Origin: Larus michahellis
Lineage: Eukaryota > Chordata > Aves > Charadriiformes > Laridae
Assembly: GCF_964199755.1 (NCBI RefSeq)
Contig: NC_133896.1
Coordinates: forward strand, 98,456,200 to 98,520,199
Direction of reading: 5' to 3'
DNA length: 64,000 nucleotides
Under the pieces are notes generated by a model that saw only the letters and a program-made list of their open reading frames with translations, searched no databases and was not told where the DNA came from. Positions 25,173 to 51,260 of the stretch are shown here, piece after piece. Made by a program: the position numbers and the translations under genes. Position 1 is the first letter of the stretch; each line of letters starts with the position of its first letter.

Positions 25173-28112
25173 TTGACTATCTATTTATACCAACCCTTCT
25201 AATAGAGGAATTATTTAAAACATTTAAAGGCTCCAGAAATGAACTTTCTCGCTATAAGCAATGTCCAAAAAAAATTAATAAATCTGCTCTAGGTGACTCA
25301 AATCAAAGATTCAAATAAATACGGATAAAGCATTTTCTTGCATGCAGACAGAACAGATCAAAAGCAATGTGTCCCTTTTGGACACTTGACTTTTCAGGGC
25401 AAAATTGATTCAATTGACCAACATATGTTACGGAAATTGATTTTTTGTCTGGGTATTTACTTGTGCGGAGAGGAACTTTTATAGCAGTGGACAGCAAGGA
25501 CCTGAGGACATTCAAACGCATCAGACAGAAAACATGGCCAGTTTTCTGTCTGCCAGCTACTGTTATGGGAAGGGTTACAAATACAGATTATCCAGGGGCA
25601 CACATGCAGATACACGCACACAGCTTGTCCTAGGGCTAAAACTGATTAGTCTGGAGACTTTAGGGTTTCAAAGAAAGATGCTCAGCTGGTGAAGCCCGTT
25701 CCACTGGCACGGTGGAATTTCACAGTAGCTGAAAGCCTGCCCCAGAACAAGTTGGTCCCCTGATACCCAGTAGAGTCAGCTCAGCCCTTCAGTCTGCCAA
25801 GTTACACAGTTAGTTCATATAGAGCAGGATCTGTCTGAGACCAGCTCTCCATTAGACTGAGTACTCTCCTGAACTTCTGCACTAATGAACAAGCTGACTG
25901 CCATGCATTTCGGCAACTAGGAAAGAAGGACCACCACCCTATGACCATGCAGATCCCTAGGGCTTGCGGGTAGCTTCAGAAAAAGCAGTGCCTTGTACAG
26001 CCTTGCCCCTGCTCACATGCAGAGATTCCCAGTTTACTGTCTTTGTACAGCAAACACCACATTTTCCCCTGAACACCGTAAGTACTGCGCATGTAGTGCC
26101 CAGCCCAGGCTCATGCCGCGTATTTGGTGCTCCTGAGTGAGATCCTGTGCAACCTGCAAAGCCCACAAGTCTGTCCTGGTCCAGGTCTAAATCCGGCCTG
26201 AGTTTCAAGCTTGCCACAAAAGTAAAGGTGAGGTGAATTACATAGGAGTTTTCCTGATTTTTCACAGAGCAACATAGAAAGACAGAATACAGCTTTACCT
26301 CAATTTCACTGCAAATGTACACCCTGGCAAACAGATTTCTAAAACACTATAGGAGATTTTCTGTGGCACCATCCAGCACTGCAGAATTCTTAAACAGACT
26401 GCTTCCTTTTAGGAGTCAGGTTGTGTTTTGGGAACACCAACAATGTCTTATTCAGAGCTCGGCTCACAGGTTTTAGAGTACTGGGACCACAGTGCTCCTG
26501 ACTGCTGCCTCCGCTGGCGATACGTGGACAAACACTCAAGGCGCTCTGATTTTTATGCTAAAAGGCCCCAGCGAGACAAGGCCTCCTTTTGCTGGTGCTG
26601 CACGTACGTGCAGTAAGAACTCCTACCCCACAGATCTCTCACTACAGAGGTTGAGAGAAAGGCAAAATGCCCAGTTTTCAGATGAGAAACTGAGACGTCT
26701 GGTGCAACACTGCCACTGAGACAAAAAAGGGGCTCAGGCACCTGACCTACCTCTGTAAGTCATTTATGCAAAGTCTTACAGAAAGCCTATGAAAACTATA
26801 GGCATTCAGTCGAGATAACTCACATCCTCCCCTAGTTCAATCTTTCCCCATCAATTCTTCATTTAAAAACTGAGCGTATTCTTCAACTCACCATAAAAAT
26901 CACTCTTTATGTTTCATTAACATCTTAAATGAGAGACTTTCAAACCATATAGTAAGCATTAGCATCTCTGTGGTAAAGACTGTTACTTATTGTTGCTGTA
27001 AGCCCAGCAGACTATGACACACAATAGCTCCAGCCATTAGGTGGAAGCAGTGGTTTTGTACCAGCGTAAGTGTTATATTTAGAAGGATTATTTTTAACCT
27101 ACCTACCTCTATAACCAATATATACGGATAAAATATAAGGATGGTTAAATATTATCAGTTGTTACCGTGCTCATTTTAGAGAGCAAACAGAAACACAGAA
27201 CTCAGATGAGCTGCACAGAGGATCTGCCTGAGGACAAGAACCCAGAACCAGCTTCATGACAAAACTACACGAGCCCTGAACCAAGCACCCAGTGTCACAC
27301 CTCAGCATGGACAAACTTCAGCAGTTAAGTTTAAACTGACACAAATATTTTCTAAGAGCACAAAATTCCAGATTTTTCTACGTTTAAAAGTGGTGTTAAC
27401 TTTACTACCAGCCATTCTTTCCCTGTTTCTGCATTTGCTAAATTCCAGCCAACAGAGTCATAGAATTGACATTTCATGGCAGAATAGGTCAAAAAAAAAG
27501 GAGAAAATGGAAATATTAGCAGCTAAGCCTAGTTTGCTGGCCACTACCAAGTCTTTTTTACAGATTCAGAAGATGTGACACAATTTATAGCTAAGGCTGC
27601 AGAAACTGATCTAGCATTCAGAAAAATGCTGTCTCCTATGAAAATCTGTGATTGCTCCAGTGGTTGATTGAATCAATAGAGAAGCAAATTTCTTCTGCTT
27701 CCCCTGCAAACTGCTTGGCATTTCAGACTCAAACAATGATCCATATTTTACAAAAATAGTTCATATCTGTATTGAACACAAAGTTGTAGATACTCCAGAA
27801 ATGTGGGATGCAAAAAAATCAACTCCAGATCTCAGTCTTGGGTGCTTTAATGGGACTGTTACACTGCTGTGGAGAGCCCCCACTGGGAAAGCAAGAGGAA
27901 AGCAGGCGGGAAGCAAGGATGAACACACATAGATTATAGCAAAGTATCTCTCAACTGCAATATACAACTGTCCTCCTATAGGACAGTATGTACTAACATG
28001 ATCTGATTTTTAAAAAGACACCTTGAAAAACAAAAGGCCAAGGCCAGAACTTACAAAGAGTACAGCATACAGTGTGCCCTTCATGAGCAGTCTCTCTGAC
28101 CGAAAAAGAGGT

Positions 28113-28130
28113 GGATGGATGGATGGATGG
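28113..28130 (+). repeat. (GGAT)n microsatellite
   Basis: About four and a half tandem GGAT units. Confidence 0.85.
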
Positions 28131-29479
28131 TTCAGCAGAAGTACTGCTGACTTCCTGAACTCCCTCAGTTTTATGGCTGAGATAATATGTGTGAGCATAA
28201 CAGACTGAGGCAAGCAAAACAGTTCAGTGAGTCAAAGAGAGGGTGAGAAAGTAAGATCCTCCCAGCAGTCATGCTAGAGATTCGCTGTGGAGCACCCTTC
28301 TGCCTCAGTCGGTGCTGAGCCAATGCCCCAGCTGAGTACAGAAGGCACTGCAGAGTTTTGTTAGCAAAAGTGGCCTTTACAAACAGATGCGCCCTTGCCC
28401 AGGAGGTGTTTTGGGAACCAGGCTGTGGCATTTTGATTTGTTCTGTTCACTACAAACCTGGCTGAACTCTGCCAGTAGGCAGTAGAACACAGTAGGGCTT
28501 TATCCTGTGCCTAGTCAAACACTTCTCAACCTTCTCAAAATGCCTGCGTTTTTTGTGTCAGTACATAGTAGGAAAAAACAGTCATCCTAAAGCATTTCCG
28601 CAGCAGGCAGGACATCCTCACTGAACATCCCCAAAACACCTGAAAATTTCTAAGCCTGAGAGCTCTTGATGAGCTGAGAACTCAGAAATACCTCAGCCAA
28701 GTGTGCTCTGAGAGGTGAAGCAGGCAGACCCACAGGGGTGGTGACCAGTGACATGGGGTCCTGTGCAAGCACACAGGCAGGATCTCCCGGAGATGGCAGG
28801 TTACAGCCCACTCGGGGGGGAGACAGGGCAGGACAAGGGCACGAAGGGGGAAATTTTGCTTCTGAGGTCGTTACCTACTGCTTGTTCTCTGCTGGCAACA
28901 GAGGCACAGATGCCTATGTCGATGGGTGCCCAAGGCTGGCTCACCACGAAGCATCTGGGCTGCCGCTGGGGACTTCAGGACACTGGTCTTTATCTGCTCT
29001 CTCCTTTTCTGCCTCTGAGGGAGCAAAAGGACATTCATTCCCTTAAAACTCCACAGTCGTGAATGGGAACATGAGAAGCCATTGAGCCCCCTCTTGTGAG
29101 CATGCACACAGGCGCCTGACGTGAGGCGCTGGAACAACCCATGGTGGAAGGGGACCCGGCAAGGCCAGAGGGAAGCACAGGAGGTGCAACTTTTGGGGAC
29201 GGATGGGGCCACCCAGGCTACTGGGCCCACCGTCTGCACCACGCAGGGGTCAATGGGCATCAGCCCTCCTTGCAGCCTTAAAATTGGAGCTCCCTGGGGA
29301 GCCGTGGGCCACCCTCTGAGGGAAAAGCTTCTCCACAGGCCCCCCCTGGGAGGACACCTGCCCCAGTGCCAGGAAAATAACCCCCAAGGGAAAAGCCTGA
29401 CAGTAAAGATACCTGCCTCAGACTGGGCCTGGGGCTGGCAGCACCTTGGGAGCCTGCGGCCACCCCAGGGAAGGGCTGT

Positions 29480-29810
29480 CGATCTCTCCACGGTGCACAG
29501 AAACAACCGGGCCACCGGCAGCGCCCACGGCACCAGCCCGGGGCGGGGGCCGCCACCGCCGCCCGTCCCCAGCGGGCCAGCGAGTCACCTGCCGAAAATG
29601 GCGCCGCCCCGGCGGGAGAGGGCCCACAGCCGGGCCGTGGCGTGCCGGGAAGGCTGAGGTGAAGCCCCGATTCAGCGGCCGCTGAAGCCCACCGGAGGGA
29701 TTAAAGGGCAGCTGCCACCAAGGGCAGCGTCCCTGCCGGCCCGGCCGGTCGCCACAGGGCGGAGCGGGGACACCGGGGGTGATAAGGTGCTGTGGGCCCT
29801 CTTACAGCTG
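29480..29810. promoter_or_regulatory. CpG island, candidate orphan promoter
   Basis: A sharply GC- and CpG-rich stretch in an otherwise AT-rich region, including gggccgccaccgccgcccgt, a NotI site (gcggccgc) and an aaaatggcgcc YY1-like motif at about 29595. On the minus strand ccattttcggcag|gtgact at 29589 is a plausible first-exon donor. No coding exon for a gene starting here was recognised on either strand, so it may drive a non-coding RNA or a gene that I cannot identify. Confidence 0.6.
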
Positions 29811-29906
29811 CGGGCCACGGAGCACAAACTGCGGCACTGGAGGCAAAACAGCTTGTCTTAAACTTTTGGTTTATTTTTTACCCTTTAGATCGTCTGCTTT
29901 TCCTAA

Positions 29907-29922
29907 CCCCTCCCTCCCACCC
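29907..29922 (-). promoter_or_regulatory. G-quadruplex motif beside the CpG island
   Basis: The minus strand reads GGGTGGGAGGGAGGGG: four G-tracts with single-base loops, a very stable quadruplex pattern often found just upstream of start sites. It is followed on the minus strand by the CpG island, and on the plus strand by a T13 run. Confidence 0.6.
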
Positions 29923-32104
29923 TTTTTTTTTTTTTATACAGTTAAATGAGGCGTCACACGAACCACCTTGCAACCTCACATTCAGTAGCTGGGTACAGTG
30001 CTAAAGCCCTGCAGAAATTGAATACAAAGGGTTCCTCCCTCTAATTCCATGAAGATTTGTACGGAGATGTGCCCCCAGGCCCTTGCCCTCTGGCTGTGCA
30101 GGTGAGAGTCCGGCCGGGTAGAGCATGGCTGCCTCGCAGCCCGTGCACCCCGCATTGCTCCTTAGTCAGGACAAAAGCTGCGGTGTTTCATGGGCCAAGA
30201 GATTCTGTAATCTAGTTAAGTTAAAATATATACACTGTCGTTAGTACCAGGTAGTATGCTTACCCTGGAGACCTCAAAAGATCTCTTCCAGTCTCTTGAT
30301 GTATTTCTCTTCCACAAAATCAAGAAGTGACTTTGTCAAGATACATAAAAACTGGGATGGTGGTGGTGTGTGTTTACTTTCTTCTTTTGCTGCAATTTAA
30401 GTTACTGTGAACCAGTGAAATACTCAGTCAGAAATTATTATTGTATGCTTTTTAATGGCAAGCAGAAATCTATTGGGGAACAAGGGCACTATAGGTGCAA
30501 ACACAAATCTACAATAATGGTTTATCAGGAGGGGAATGGTTTATATACAGTTTAAGGGAATCCACCTCCCACGGGAGAATGCTGCAGCCAGCATCCCAGC
30601 TTTTTACTGCGCTGTAGGGAACTCAACTGCAGTGGGAAAGGAGGTCTGCAAAGTTAAACCAGCAGCTTTTCTTGTCAACAAGTGGCAAAAGCTTTCTTCA
30701 GTGCTCCCACTGCTCCTTAGAAGTCGTCTGTCCAAGACAGATACCAATTCTCAAAGCCTTTTCCAAAGTAGTAAAAGGTCAAGGTGGTGAGCAAGCTTGG
30801 GGTATTTTTATCCTTCCATGTCATTTCTCAGGCTTTGGCTAAATCAGATTGTCTGCAATGACAAAAACTTAGCTTGTTTCTGAGATCTCAGAACTTTTTG
30901 CCTCCTGTGACATGAGTCATGGCAGCTCTTACAGTGATAAGAAAGAAAAATAACTCTGCTTGTTCAGTTTGATCCTTTTTTTATCCTTTCAATCCTATCC
31001 TTTCCTACCAGGAAAGCTAATTGGATTCTCTCCTAGATTGTTTATGTGTGAAATAAAAATGGAGTTTGTGTAACACCTTATAATCACTCTTCTGTTACTG
31101 TAATGCAGTATATGGGAAAACTAAAAAATTATCCAACTCGTTAACTCTGAAGGAAGCATAGCAAGTCCTGGAACATAGAGAAGTTGCCACTTTCCTTTTT
31201 TTAGCATCTCTAGCCATCGTATATAAACTCAGCATGTAGTGTGTATGTGGGGAGCTGAACAGCCAGAAGAGGGTAGCATAAGTTAGTTAATAAACCTCAT
31301 GTGTAAAGCAGAGCTATTTTTGAGAGAAACATCTTTCTGGCTGCAAGGTAGAGAAACACAACATTGAGAAACTCATCACCAAGCTTTTTGCAGAATGTGG
31401 AAAGGCAGATTTACAGTCATAACTGTTATGGATTAGACTGATAGCAGGCCACAGAGCTTTTTGCACTCTGTTAGCTCCTGTTTGACCAATGCCTCTATTA
31501 ATAAACATCAACATCCAAGGCAGCTTCATTGCTTTGCTTTTAGGGGATAGCAGCACAAGTCAGTAAAACTAACAGGGTTACCGAGTGCATCCTGGCACAT
31601 TGTCTTGCCTGCAGCAAATCTGAAAGGCCAGATGGGGAAGTCATGAAAACGTGTAATACTGAGAGCACCTTAAGGGGACGGTTCAGGGCCAAGGTAATAG
31701 AATATGAAAGAGGATCTTGCTGAGTTCACCAGACAGATGAACATTTGATGGCCTAAATGAAAATGTGCTCCTTGCTGCTGCCCCTAATGTCTACCCAAAA
31801 TAAAATGCTGCTCCCAGAGCCTGTATGCAATACATGAGTATTCACAAAGGGAATGTTGCTGTATCTGACAGAACCAGAAACACCTCTGTAGAGACACCAG
31901 GTCGCAGGAGCTATACCTATGCTGAGGATTTCCTCTTTGAGGGGTATCGATCCAGCCCCTGTCAATGCTCATGATTGTAAACAGAACTGAACTGCTGCTG
32001 GGCATTTCATTATAGAGAGACACATCTACATGAGTTAGCTTGCAATTTTTTCTTTACCCCTACATGAGATCAAATAGCAGCACTCTTCTCTGAGAAGTTG
32101 ATAG
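29923..32104. other. Gene-free stretch between the CpG island and the CR1
   Basis: AT-rich, no family-supported open frame and no clear repeat. It separates the CpG island from the presumed TBX19 3' end. Confidence 0.6.
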
Positions 32105-32400
32105 GGCTTGCCTGAGGAGGTACATGAGAGGAGAAGGAAGATTGAGGGACGGCTCAAGTTGCACCAGGGGAAGTTTAGACTGGATATTAGGAAAAATTTT
32201 TACACTGAAAGGGTTATTAAGCATTGGAACAGGCTGCCCAGGGAAGTGGTTGAGGCACCATCCCTGGAGATATTTAAAAGACGGGTAGACATAGTGCGTA
32301 GAGATATGGTTTAGTGATGTTTTTTGTCAGAGTTAGGTTGATGTTTGGACTAGATGATCAGAAAGGTCCCTTCCAACCTCAGCAATTCTGTGATTCTATC
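32105..32400 (+). mobile_element. CR1 LINE 3' fragment downstream of TBX19
   Basis: The plus strand encodes [20 protein letters not shown] and [19 protein letters not shown], the C-terminal end of CR1 ORF2. The 3' end follows with ggactagatgatcagaaagg, cccttccaacctcagcaatt and ctgtgattctat. It is a different CR1 subfamily from the copies at 5.9 and 19.9 kb, judging by the tail. Confidence 0.9.
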
Positions 32401-32669
32401 TGCATCACACTGGGTGGTTAGAAATCCCAGACAGGATCAGGCCTCCACTATGCCAGATGTACACTCACACAGGATAGGAAAAGCTGAAAAAGGAAGCTGA
32501 AACAGACAAAAGGTGAGAGGGGAAACAGGTACAAAGACACGAAATACCATGCCCAAGAGCATACAGCCAGTCCTGTCAAACTTGCTTCTGGCAGAGCTGC
32601 TTTAAATTGCTCAGAGGCTGTTAGGTGAAAAATACTGTATGTGTGTTTACACCTTGGAAAGGCACTGAG

Positions 32670-33490
32670 GAGATAACACACCATTTATTCATATTTTATT
32701 TGTACTTTATACCTGAAGCAAAGTGGAAATGCAAGCTGAATCTTTTCTATAATTCTTTTCCCTCCACCCTTTCAAAAATAACACATACAGAAAACATTGG
32801 AACTTTTCATTTCAAAGACCATCACATCAGACTATAAATGCTAAACCAGAGGCCCTTCACACTGCTGCTACAATGCAGCCACTTTCTCAGCCCGTGTCCA
32901 TTATCCCTACAGCACACAAACAGCAAACAGGAGCTGGGAAGGGGACAGAGAATACTGTATGCAGGTGGCGTTAGGATGTCAGACTAATTTCATCCCCTGA
33001 AGGGTTTAGTTTCAGGTATTGTGAAAACCTTTATGTGACAGATTCAGCAAGTCTTTAAAGCAGTGCTGTCCCTTCAAATTTCTAATTGCAAATTTGCTCA
33101 CAATTTCCCCTGGACTTGGCTGTTAGTTACAGAAAGGACTTTTAAAATGACATGCAAATACCCAGCTGCCACGTCTGCTTCACTCAGTCCCATGTCTCTG
33201 ACGATTTTTTTATGTGATACAGAGCAAAACTAACTACAAAGATTCTTTCTGGACATCATCCTGAATGATGCATAAAGGTTACAGTAATAAGCTGGTTCCC
33301 ATAACATTTGCTGCCTTTGCATTATGCATTTTGGCTTCTCTGGCACACAAGAGGTACATTATGGAAAGTGAGGCTTGATGAAGTCCGTTTTCTGCATGCA
33401 CATCCCTGCTCTGAGCTGCAATTCCAGGGGGTCGTTTGCCATTTGTGTCAGTCTTGTTTGGCTGAGCTCCCCTCCTGAGCTGCCTGTCCA
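32670..33490 (-). other. TBX19: Probable TBX19 3' UTR
   Basis: Downstream of the TBX19 stop the minus strand has no coding signal. Two AATAAA hexamers (TTTATT on the plus strand at 32684-32689 and 32695-32700) are the first strong poly(A) signals, suggesting cleavage near 32.67 kb. The UTR length of about 820 nt is inferred from these signals only. Confidence 0.35.
32684..32700 (-). terminator. Candidate TBX19 polyadenylation signals (two AATAAA)
   Basis: Two minus-strand AATAAA hexamers lie 11 bases apart, about 800 nt after the TBX19 stop. Position and orientation fit. No transcript evidence is available. Confidence 0.35.
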
Positions 33491-46902
<13,412 letters not shown>

Positions 46903-47125
46903 GACGACTTTACTGCCAGAAACTTCAGGTAGCTGTTAAAAGACAAAAATCACGAGCTAAATCAAAAAACGAGTCAGTTCATTGGGCGCAGTCTGACAAA
47001 CGTGCACCTCTCACTCTTTTGCCACTGACTAGCTCTTTCCTCTGGAAGTCCCAATGGGCAGTGACACTAGCGTGTGGAGGTTTACGCACACACTCCACAC
47101 AAAAAGAGGACTATCTCCTAATTAC

Positions 47126-47185
47126 CTGTCAGACGGTCAGGTGGGTGGCAGGCTGATGACTCAATTGGCTGCCTTGAAAGAAGAG
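47126..47185 (-). other. TBX19: Possible non-coding first exon of TBX19
   Basis: On the minus strand a strong donor ctgacag|gtaattag ends at 47126. A strong acceptor tcttttaacag| lies at 46933, giving a 193-nt intron before the ATG exon. A TATA-like gataaaag at about 47206-47214 would set a start near 47180. The model rests on motifs only; direct transcription into the ATG exon is equally possible. Confidence 0.35.
47157..47163. promoter_or_regulatory. AP-1 type site TGACTCA near the TBX19 5' end
   Basis: A perfect TGACTCA heptamer lies inside the proposed TBX19 first exon. It is flanked to read TGAGTCATCA on the minus strand. A single heptamer is weak evidence of function. Confidence 0.3.
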
Positions 47186-47205
47186 TCCTCCATCCAAATT
47201 AGCAT

Positions 47206-47214
47206 GCTTTTATC
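47206..47214 (-). promoter_or_regulatory. TATA-like element, candidate TBX19 core promoter
   Basis: The minus strand reads gataaaagc, one mismatch from TATAAAAG, about 300 bases upstream of the TBX19 ATG. It lies about 30 bases before the proposed first exon. There is no CpG island here, which fits a tissue-restricted gene. Confidence 0.3.
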
Positions 47215-48150
47215 TTTTTTCAACCTGAAGTGGGTCTAATTGTTCTGCTTGAGAACCAGGTTTCCATTAATGAAAATTGTTTCATTTCCAGACTGAAACA
47301 ATGCATGGAAATTGCGTTCACGCTGATGCGGACTCTAACTGAAGGAGCTGGTAACAGTCAAGATAGTTACACAGAGAAGGTAGTCTTAAAATATTTCCAC
47401 CAGGCACGTTGAGTAAGCGCTTTAACCTTGTTCCTCTGTGTTCCTAAAGCAAAATGTAATAGTAAGAGACCCTTCTGCACTGAGGTTTCAATGCACAAGG
47501 AGAGGGTAGCATCCCTGCACTCCACCATTGATGCCTACTGTGTCCATCCTTTGGTCGCACCGTCATTCACAAAACTGCTGATGCACCTCACAAGCAGCTG
47601 AACTCCTCTCTGGCTGCATTTCCAGGGACACAGGAGCATTTTCCCATGCTTCTGGGGCTGGGTGTCAGCCTAACTGCCTGAGGTCTGGCATTGCTGACCA
47701 GCTCAAAGTCTGTCTCATACAAAAACTCCTTCAGCATCCCTAAAAGATGCATTCCCTCTCACCTCAGGCTGAGACCTTCTCTGACAAGCCTGACCCAATT
47801 GCACATACCCTCTGCAAAGCGCAGCCATAAAAGAAGGCACTGTTTTACTGAAAAGTCCAACAATTTCAGCACTCAGCCAGGGATATGAGAGACCTGGGTT
47901 CCATTCCATGCTGAAGGGTTAGGTGGAGACAACGTGAATACTGGTGACCCATAAACACTGGACCTTGGCGCATAACGAGGCATTTGATTGCCTAATTTCT
48001 GCTGATGCATCTAGCTCAGATAGCATCTGAGAAACTTCTGGTCTGTTGGACATGACATAGTCAGGGGCTCGATTATGAAAACATACTTTTGGAGTTTGTT
48101 TTTAGAGAAATAAAGTTTCTAGTTACTTATTGAGAACTTTGCATTTGTTT

Positions 48151-48173
48151 AATTCAACAGCCCCTGTTGAATT
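48151..48173. repeat. Perfect 10-bp inverted repeat
   Basis: AATTCAACAG, loop CCC, CTGTTGAATT. The arms match perfectly. Confidence 0.85.
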
Positions 48174-50574
48174 CCTGTGCTTCCAGTCCTTTCTAAAAGA
48201 TGAAATGACTTAGTGGATCACTGATGGGATCTATAAAGACAAGAAAGGGTCTGGCAAGCTTTGTAAAACAGGATTAAAGTTCATCATTTGACAAGCTCAA
48301 CAGATCTTGCAGTTAAAAATCCTGAGAGACACCATCTACCTAAGAGCTCATTGATCCTATTTGTGTTGTATGGCACCTTATTTGGCTACTAGTCCTACTA
48401 ATCCCTCAAGCCCTACATGGAATAAGGATCCTGCGCAAAACAGCACAGCTGCAGCTCTGCAGCAATGGGATGTTCTGCAGAACAGGAGACTTTAGGAGAG
48501 AACCTTCAAGTCCCAGCAATCTCAGCACCATTGGAAGGGGCAGGCCAGACAGGTCTGAGGTATTTTTACATCTGGGTAATCCAAATCATGCTACTTTCAA
48601 ACTTCACACTCTAATACATCTTCCTTCTCTTCTTAATAGCCTTTATGTACATTCTTTTTATATTGGTCAACTCATAACAAAATTACCTAGATTATCAGGC
48701 AACTCGCCTTGTGAGTTAACACTAGAGGTTGTCAAATAGTTAATATCCAGCCCACTTTCACTGCTGAACAACTGAAGAATGTACTTTTAAAATCCATCGG
48801 ATATTTAGGTACTTGGAAGTGCACCACTTCACATTTGGAAAAAATAATGGCATCTCAGGTAGTATGTTTGTGTAACATGGAATATGTTTATGCTTAGGCT
48901 CTCCTTTTCAAATCCTCAAAGAGGAGAGAGAAGCTGCTACTGTAATTTTTCCCTGCATGTGATCAGATTGCTATGCATTTACTATGCTGACTGTGAGACA
49001 GTTTTTAATTTCATTATATTATAAATATAAACAAACACAGAAATCAGAGCTGGCTGAAGTACTGCGTATTGCAGTTCAACAACTTCAGGGTTTCAGACAG
49101 CTCTAAAACAATTACCTCTGTGTTATTTTGGGAATTTTTATTTTATTTTTAGTCAAAGCCCTATTTCCACACAGCTTTTTTGAGACTTAGTTGCTTGGAA
49201 ATCAAAGTTGAGGCAAGTGCAGAGACAATAACTCACAAACGTAGTAATATTTCAGTAGTTACATACGGTTCTTTCTACAGACAAATAAAAAGGGAAGCAG
49301 CTTGATTTTCAGCAGTACTGTCTGCCCATCTCTCCTCCAGGCTTCAAGTGGAGCAATACCGGATTAGAGCCTCTGAAAAATCACATACAATCTGCCTTCC
49401 TCAAGATGTTTAGAGCTTAAAGGAAATCAAAAGCATGCACAGTAGTAACAACAATTCCCGTTCATGGAGGGGTTTCAAAATGAGGAAGGGAAACGTCTTA
49501 CCAGCAGGCACGGGTGAATTGCTAGAGGTAAAGAATATGCTCTGCAAAGATGGATTGGAAATGGAGGCAGCCACAAGGCAAAAGAAAGGGAGGTCCTGCC
49601 CTGACTGCCCAGGTCCTGGGAACAGAGCCGTGGAGAAGGAAGGATATATGGAAGGAATGGGTAATGGAACCATTCCAGTAATGGGCTGGAAAGCAAGTTT
49701 TTCATCAATAAGACTGTATTTTTTACAGATAGCCCCCCTAAGGGAGAAGCATGAAGGCATTTGCTTTGCAGTATCATACTAAAATTTGCATCCTACACAA
49801 TAAGAAAATGCACTTTCAGATGCTAGAAATAAGTTACGCTTGGGTGCTTATGGTTATCACTCACACAAGGTGTAAGATGCCAAAAAGTCTTATGTCCCAG
49901 AGGACACCCTCCTTCCCCCCAAATCTAATCTCTTAAAATACCTGACTTTCATATAGTTTGAATTTTAATTTTATAACTGTATTACCATAGCTCAGGATAC
50001 TTGCCACCACAACGTTTTCCAAAATGAGAGTAGTTACCTGTGGTTGGCTAGTGGGAATAGCCCAATTGCTATTTGCAGCGTGGGGAAGGGCGTTTCAACT
50101 GTAAGAGCTCAGACTAAGAGCAATTTGTCATGGATGTAGCAACATATCCAGAAGGCGCAGCTCACCACTGATGTATCTTCAACCTAGAAGAATTAGCCAA
50201 AGAAATAACAAGTTTGCATGCGTGCAAGCAAGTGATCAGTTGAACGCGCTTGGGCTGAGATTTTACTTTAAAATACACATCCAGACCCATATGAATCCCA
50301 TCCCACACATCAGGCTTCATTGCCTCTGCTTCACGCAGCTGCCATGGGAGAGGGCTGCAAAAGAGAAACCAAACAGAATCATAATCAAAGTTATTTGCTT
50401 ATTGTTGGCTTTTCATTTAAAAAATATTAAGGATGAAAATCTTTACTTTGAATATTTAGCCTGTTTTAGGAGAAGTAAGAGACATCCTCTAATCTTGTGT
50501 CCCTCTGGTTCACCTAAATCATGACTTTGAATACTTCCTGAACATCCCTTCTCTCTCCTGCTTTCTTGCAAGAT

Positions 50575-50645
50575 TAATTTTTCCAAGTCTACAGATGCTG
50601 AAACTGAGGCACAAACAAATTAATGTCACTGGACATAGGCATTGA
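50575..50645 (-). mobile_element. Possible ancient L3/MIR-like relic
   Basis: The stretch tacagatgctgaaactgagg, cacaaacaaattaatgtcac resembles the widespread motif cagatgaggaaactgaggca. It is too short to assign a family. Confidence 0.3.
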
Positions 50646-51260
50646 CCGAGCACTGAGAATAGCTCGTTCTCAGATGTCAGGTGGGTCATTTCTTGGGCTG
50701 GAAGTTAAATCTCCCCAAACCTGACATCTGAAGAAAAAGGTAGCCGCACTTACACAGTAACAAGGTGACTGACAATCATCGCCACTGCAAGTGGGAGAGA
50801 GCAGGGCTAAAGGACAGAAGACTGTTACCCCTCTTGCTCGTCTCCTGTTTAAACAGACAAGCAAATCAGTAGGGACGTTGGAGAGAGCAGAAAACGCTCA
50901 TACAAAACGTGCAATATTGTAAACTTTCCCTGAAACCCATCTGGGAGAGCTGGGCACTTCCAAGCAGGGATCAGACACCTCGTGGCTCATGGCCAGTCCG
51001 AACTAACCCCTACTAGTTAAAAATGCAAGTACAACACTCAGTCATCTCCAGCCACATCCAGGATTTACTAGTAAGAATTTAGTTACTCATATTTTTAAGT
51101 AAAGCAATGAGGACTGGGGAGAACAGTGAAAGAACACTCCTGCAACGCTTACTGAAGTGTATTCACCAAGTTACAGCAGGAAAAAGCAAGGTGTTATTTT
51201 TGGCTTTCTAATTAAACTCATTCGAAAACCCTCCTGGGCACCAGCTGGTGAGATACAGTA

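Larger units (their letters stand above)
24546..29100. other. Gene-free stretch
   Basis: Contains an A/C tract, a possible CR1 tail and a GGAT repeat. GC content rises from about 28.7 kb toward the CpG island. No exon recognised. Confidence 0.55.

Noticed and set aside
28738-29062. Possible secreted or proline-rich product
   Set aside because: Two overlapping plus frames next to the CpG island, with no signal, motif or splice context.
28871-29657. Overlapping long open frames (220 aa minus, 178 aa plus)
   Set aside because: They are in GC-rich sequence where stop codons are rare. Both strands and several frames are open at once, and neither product shows a family motif.
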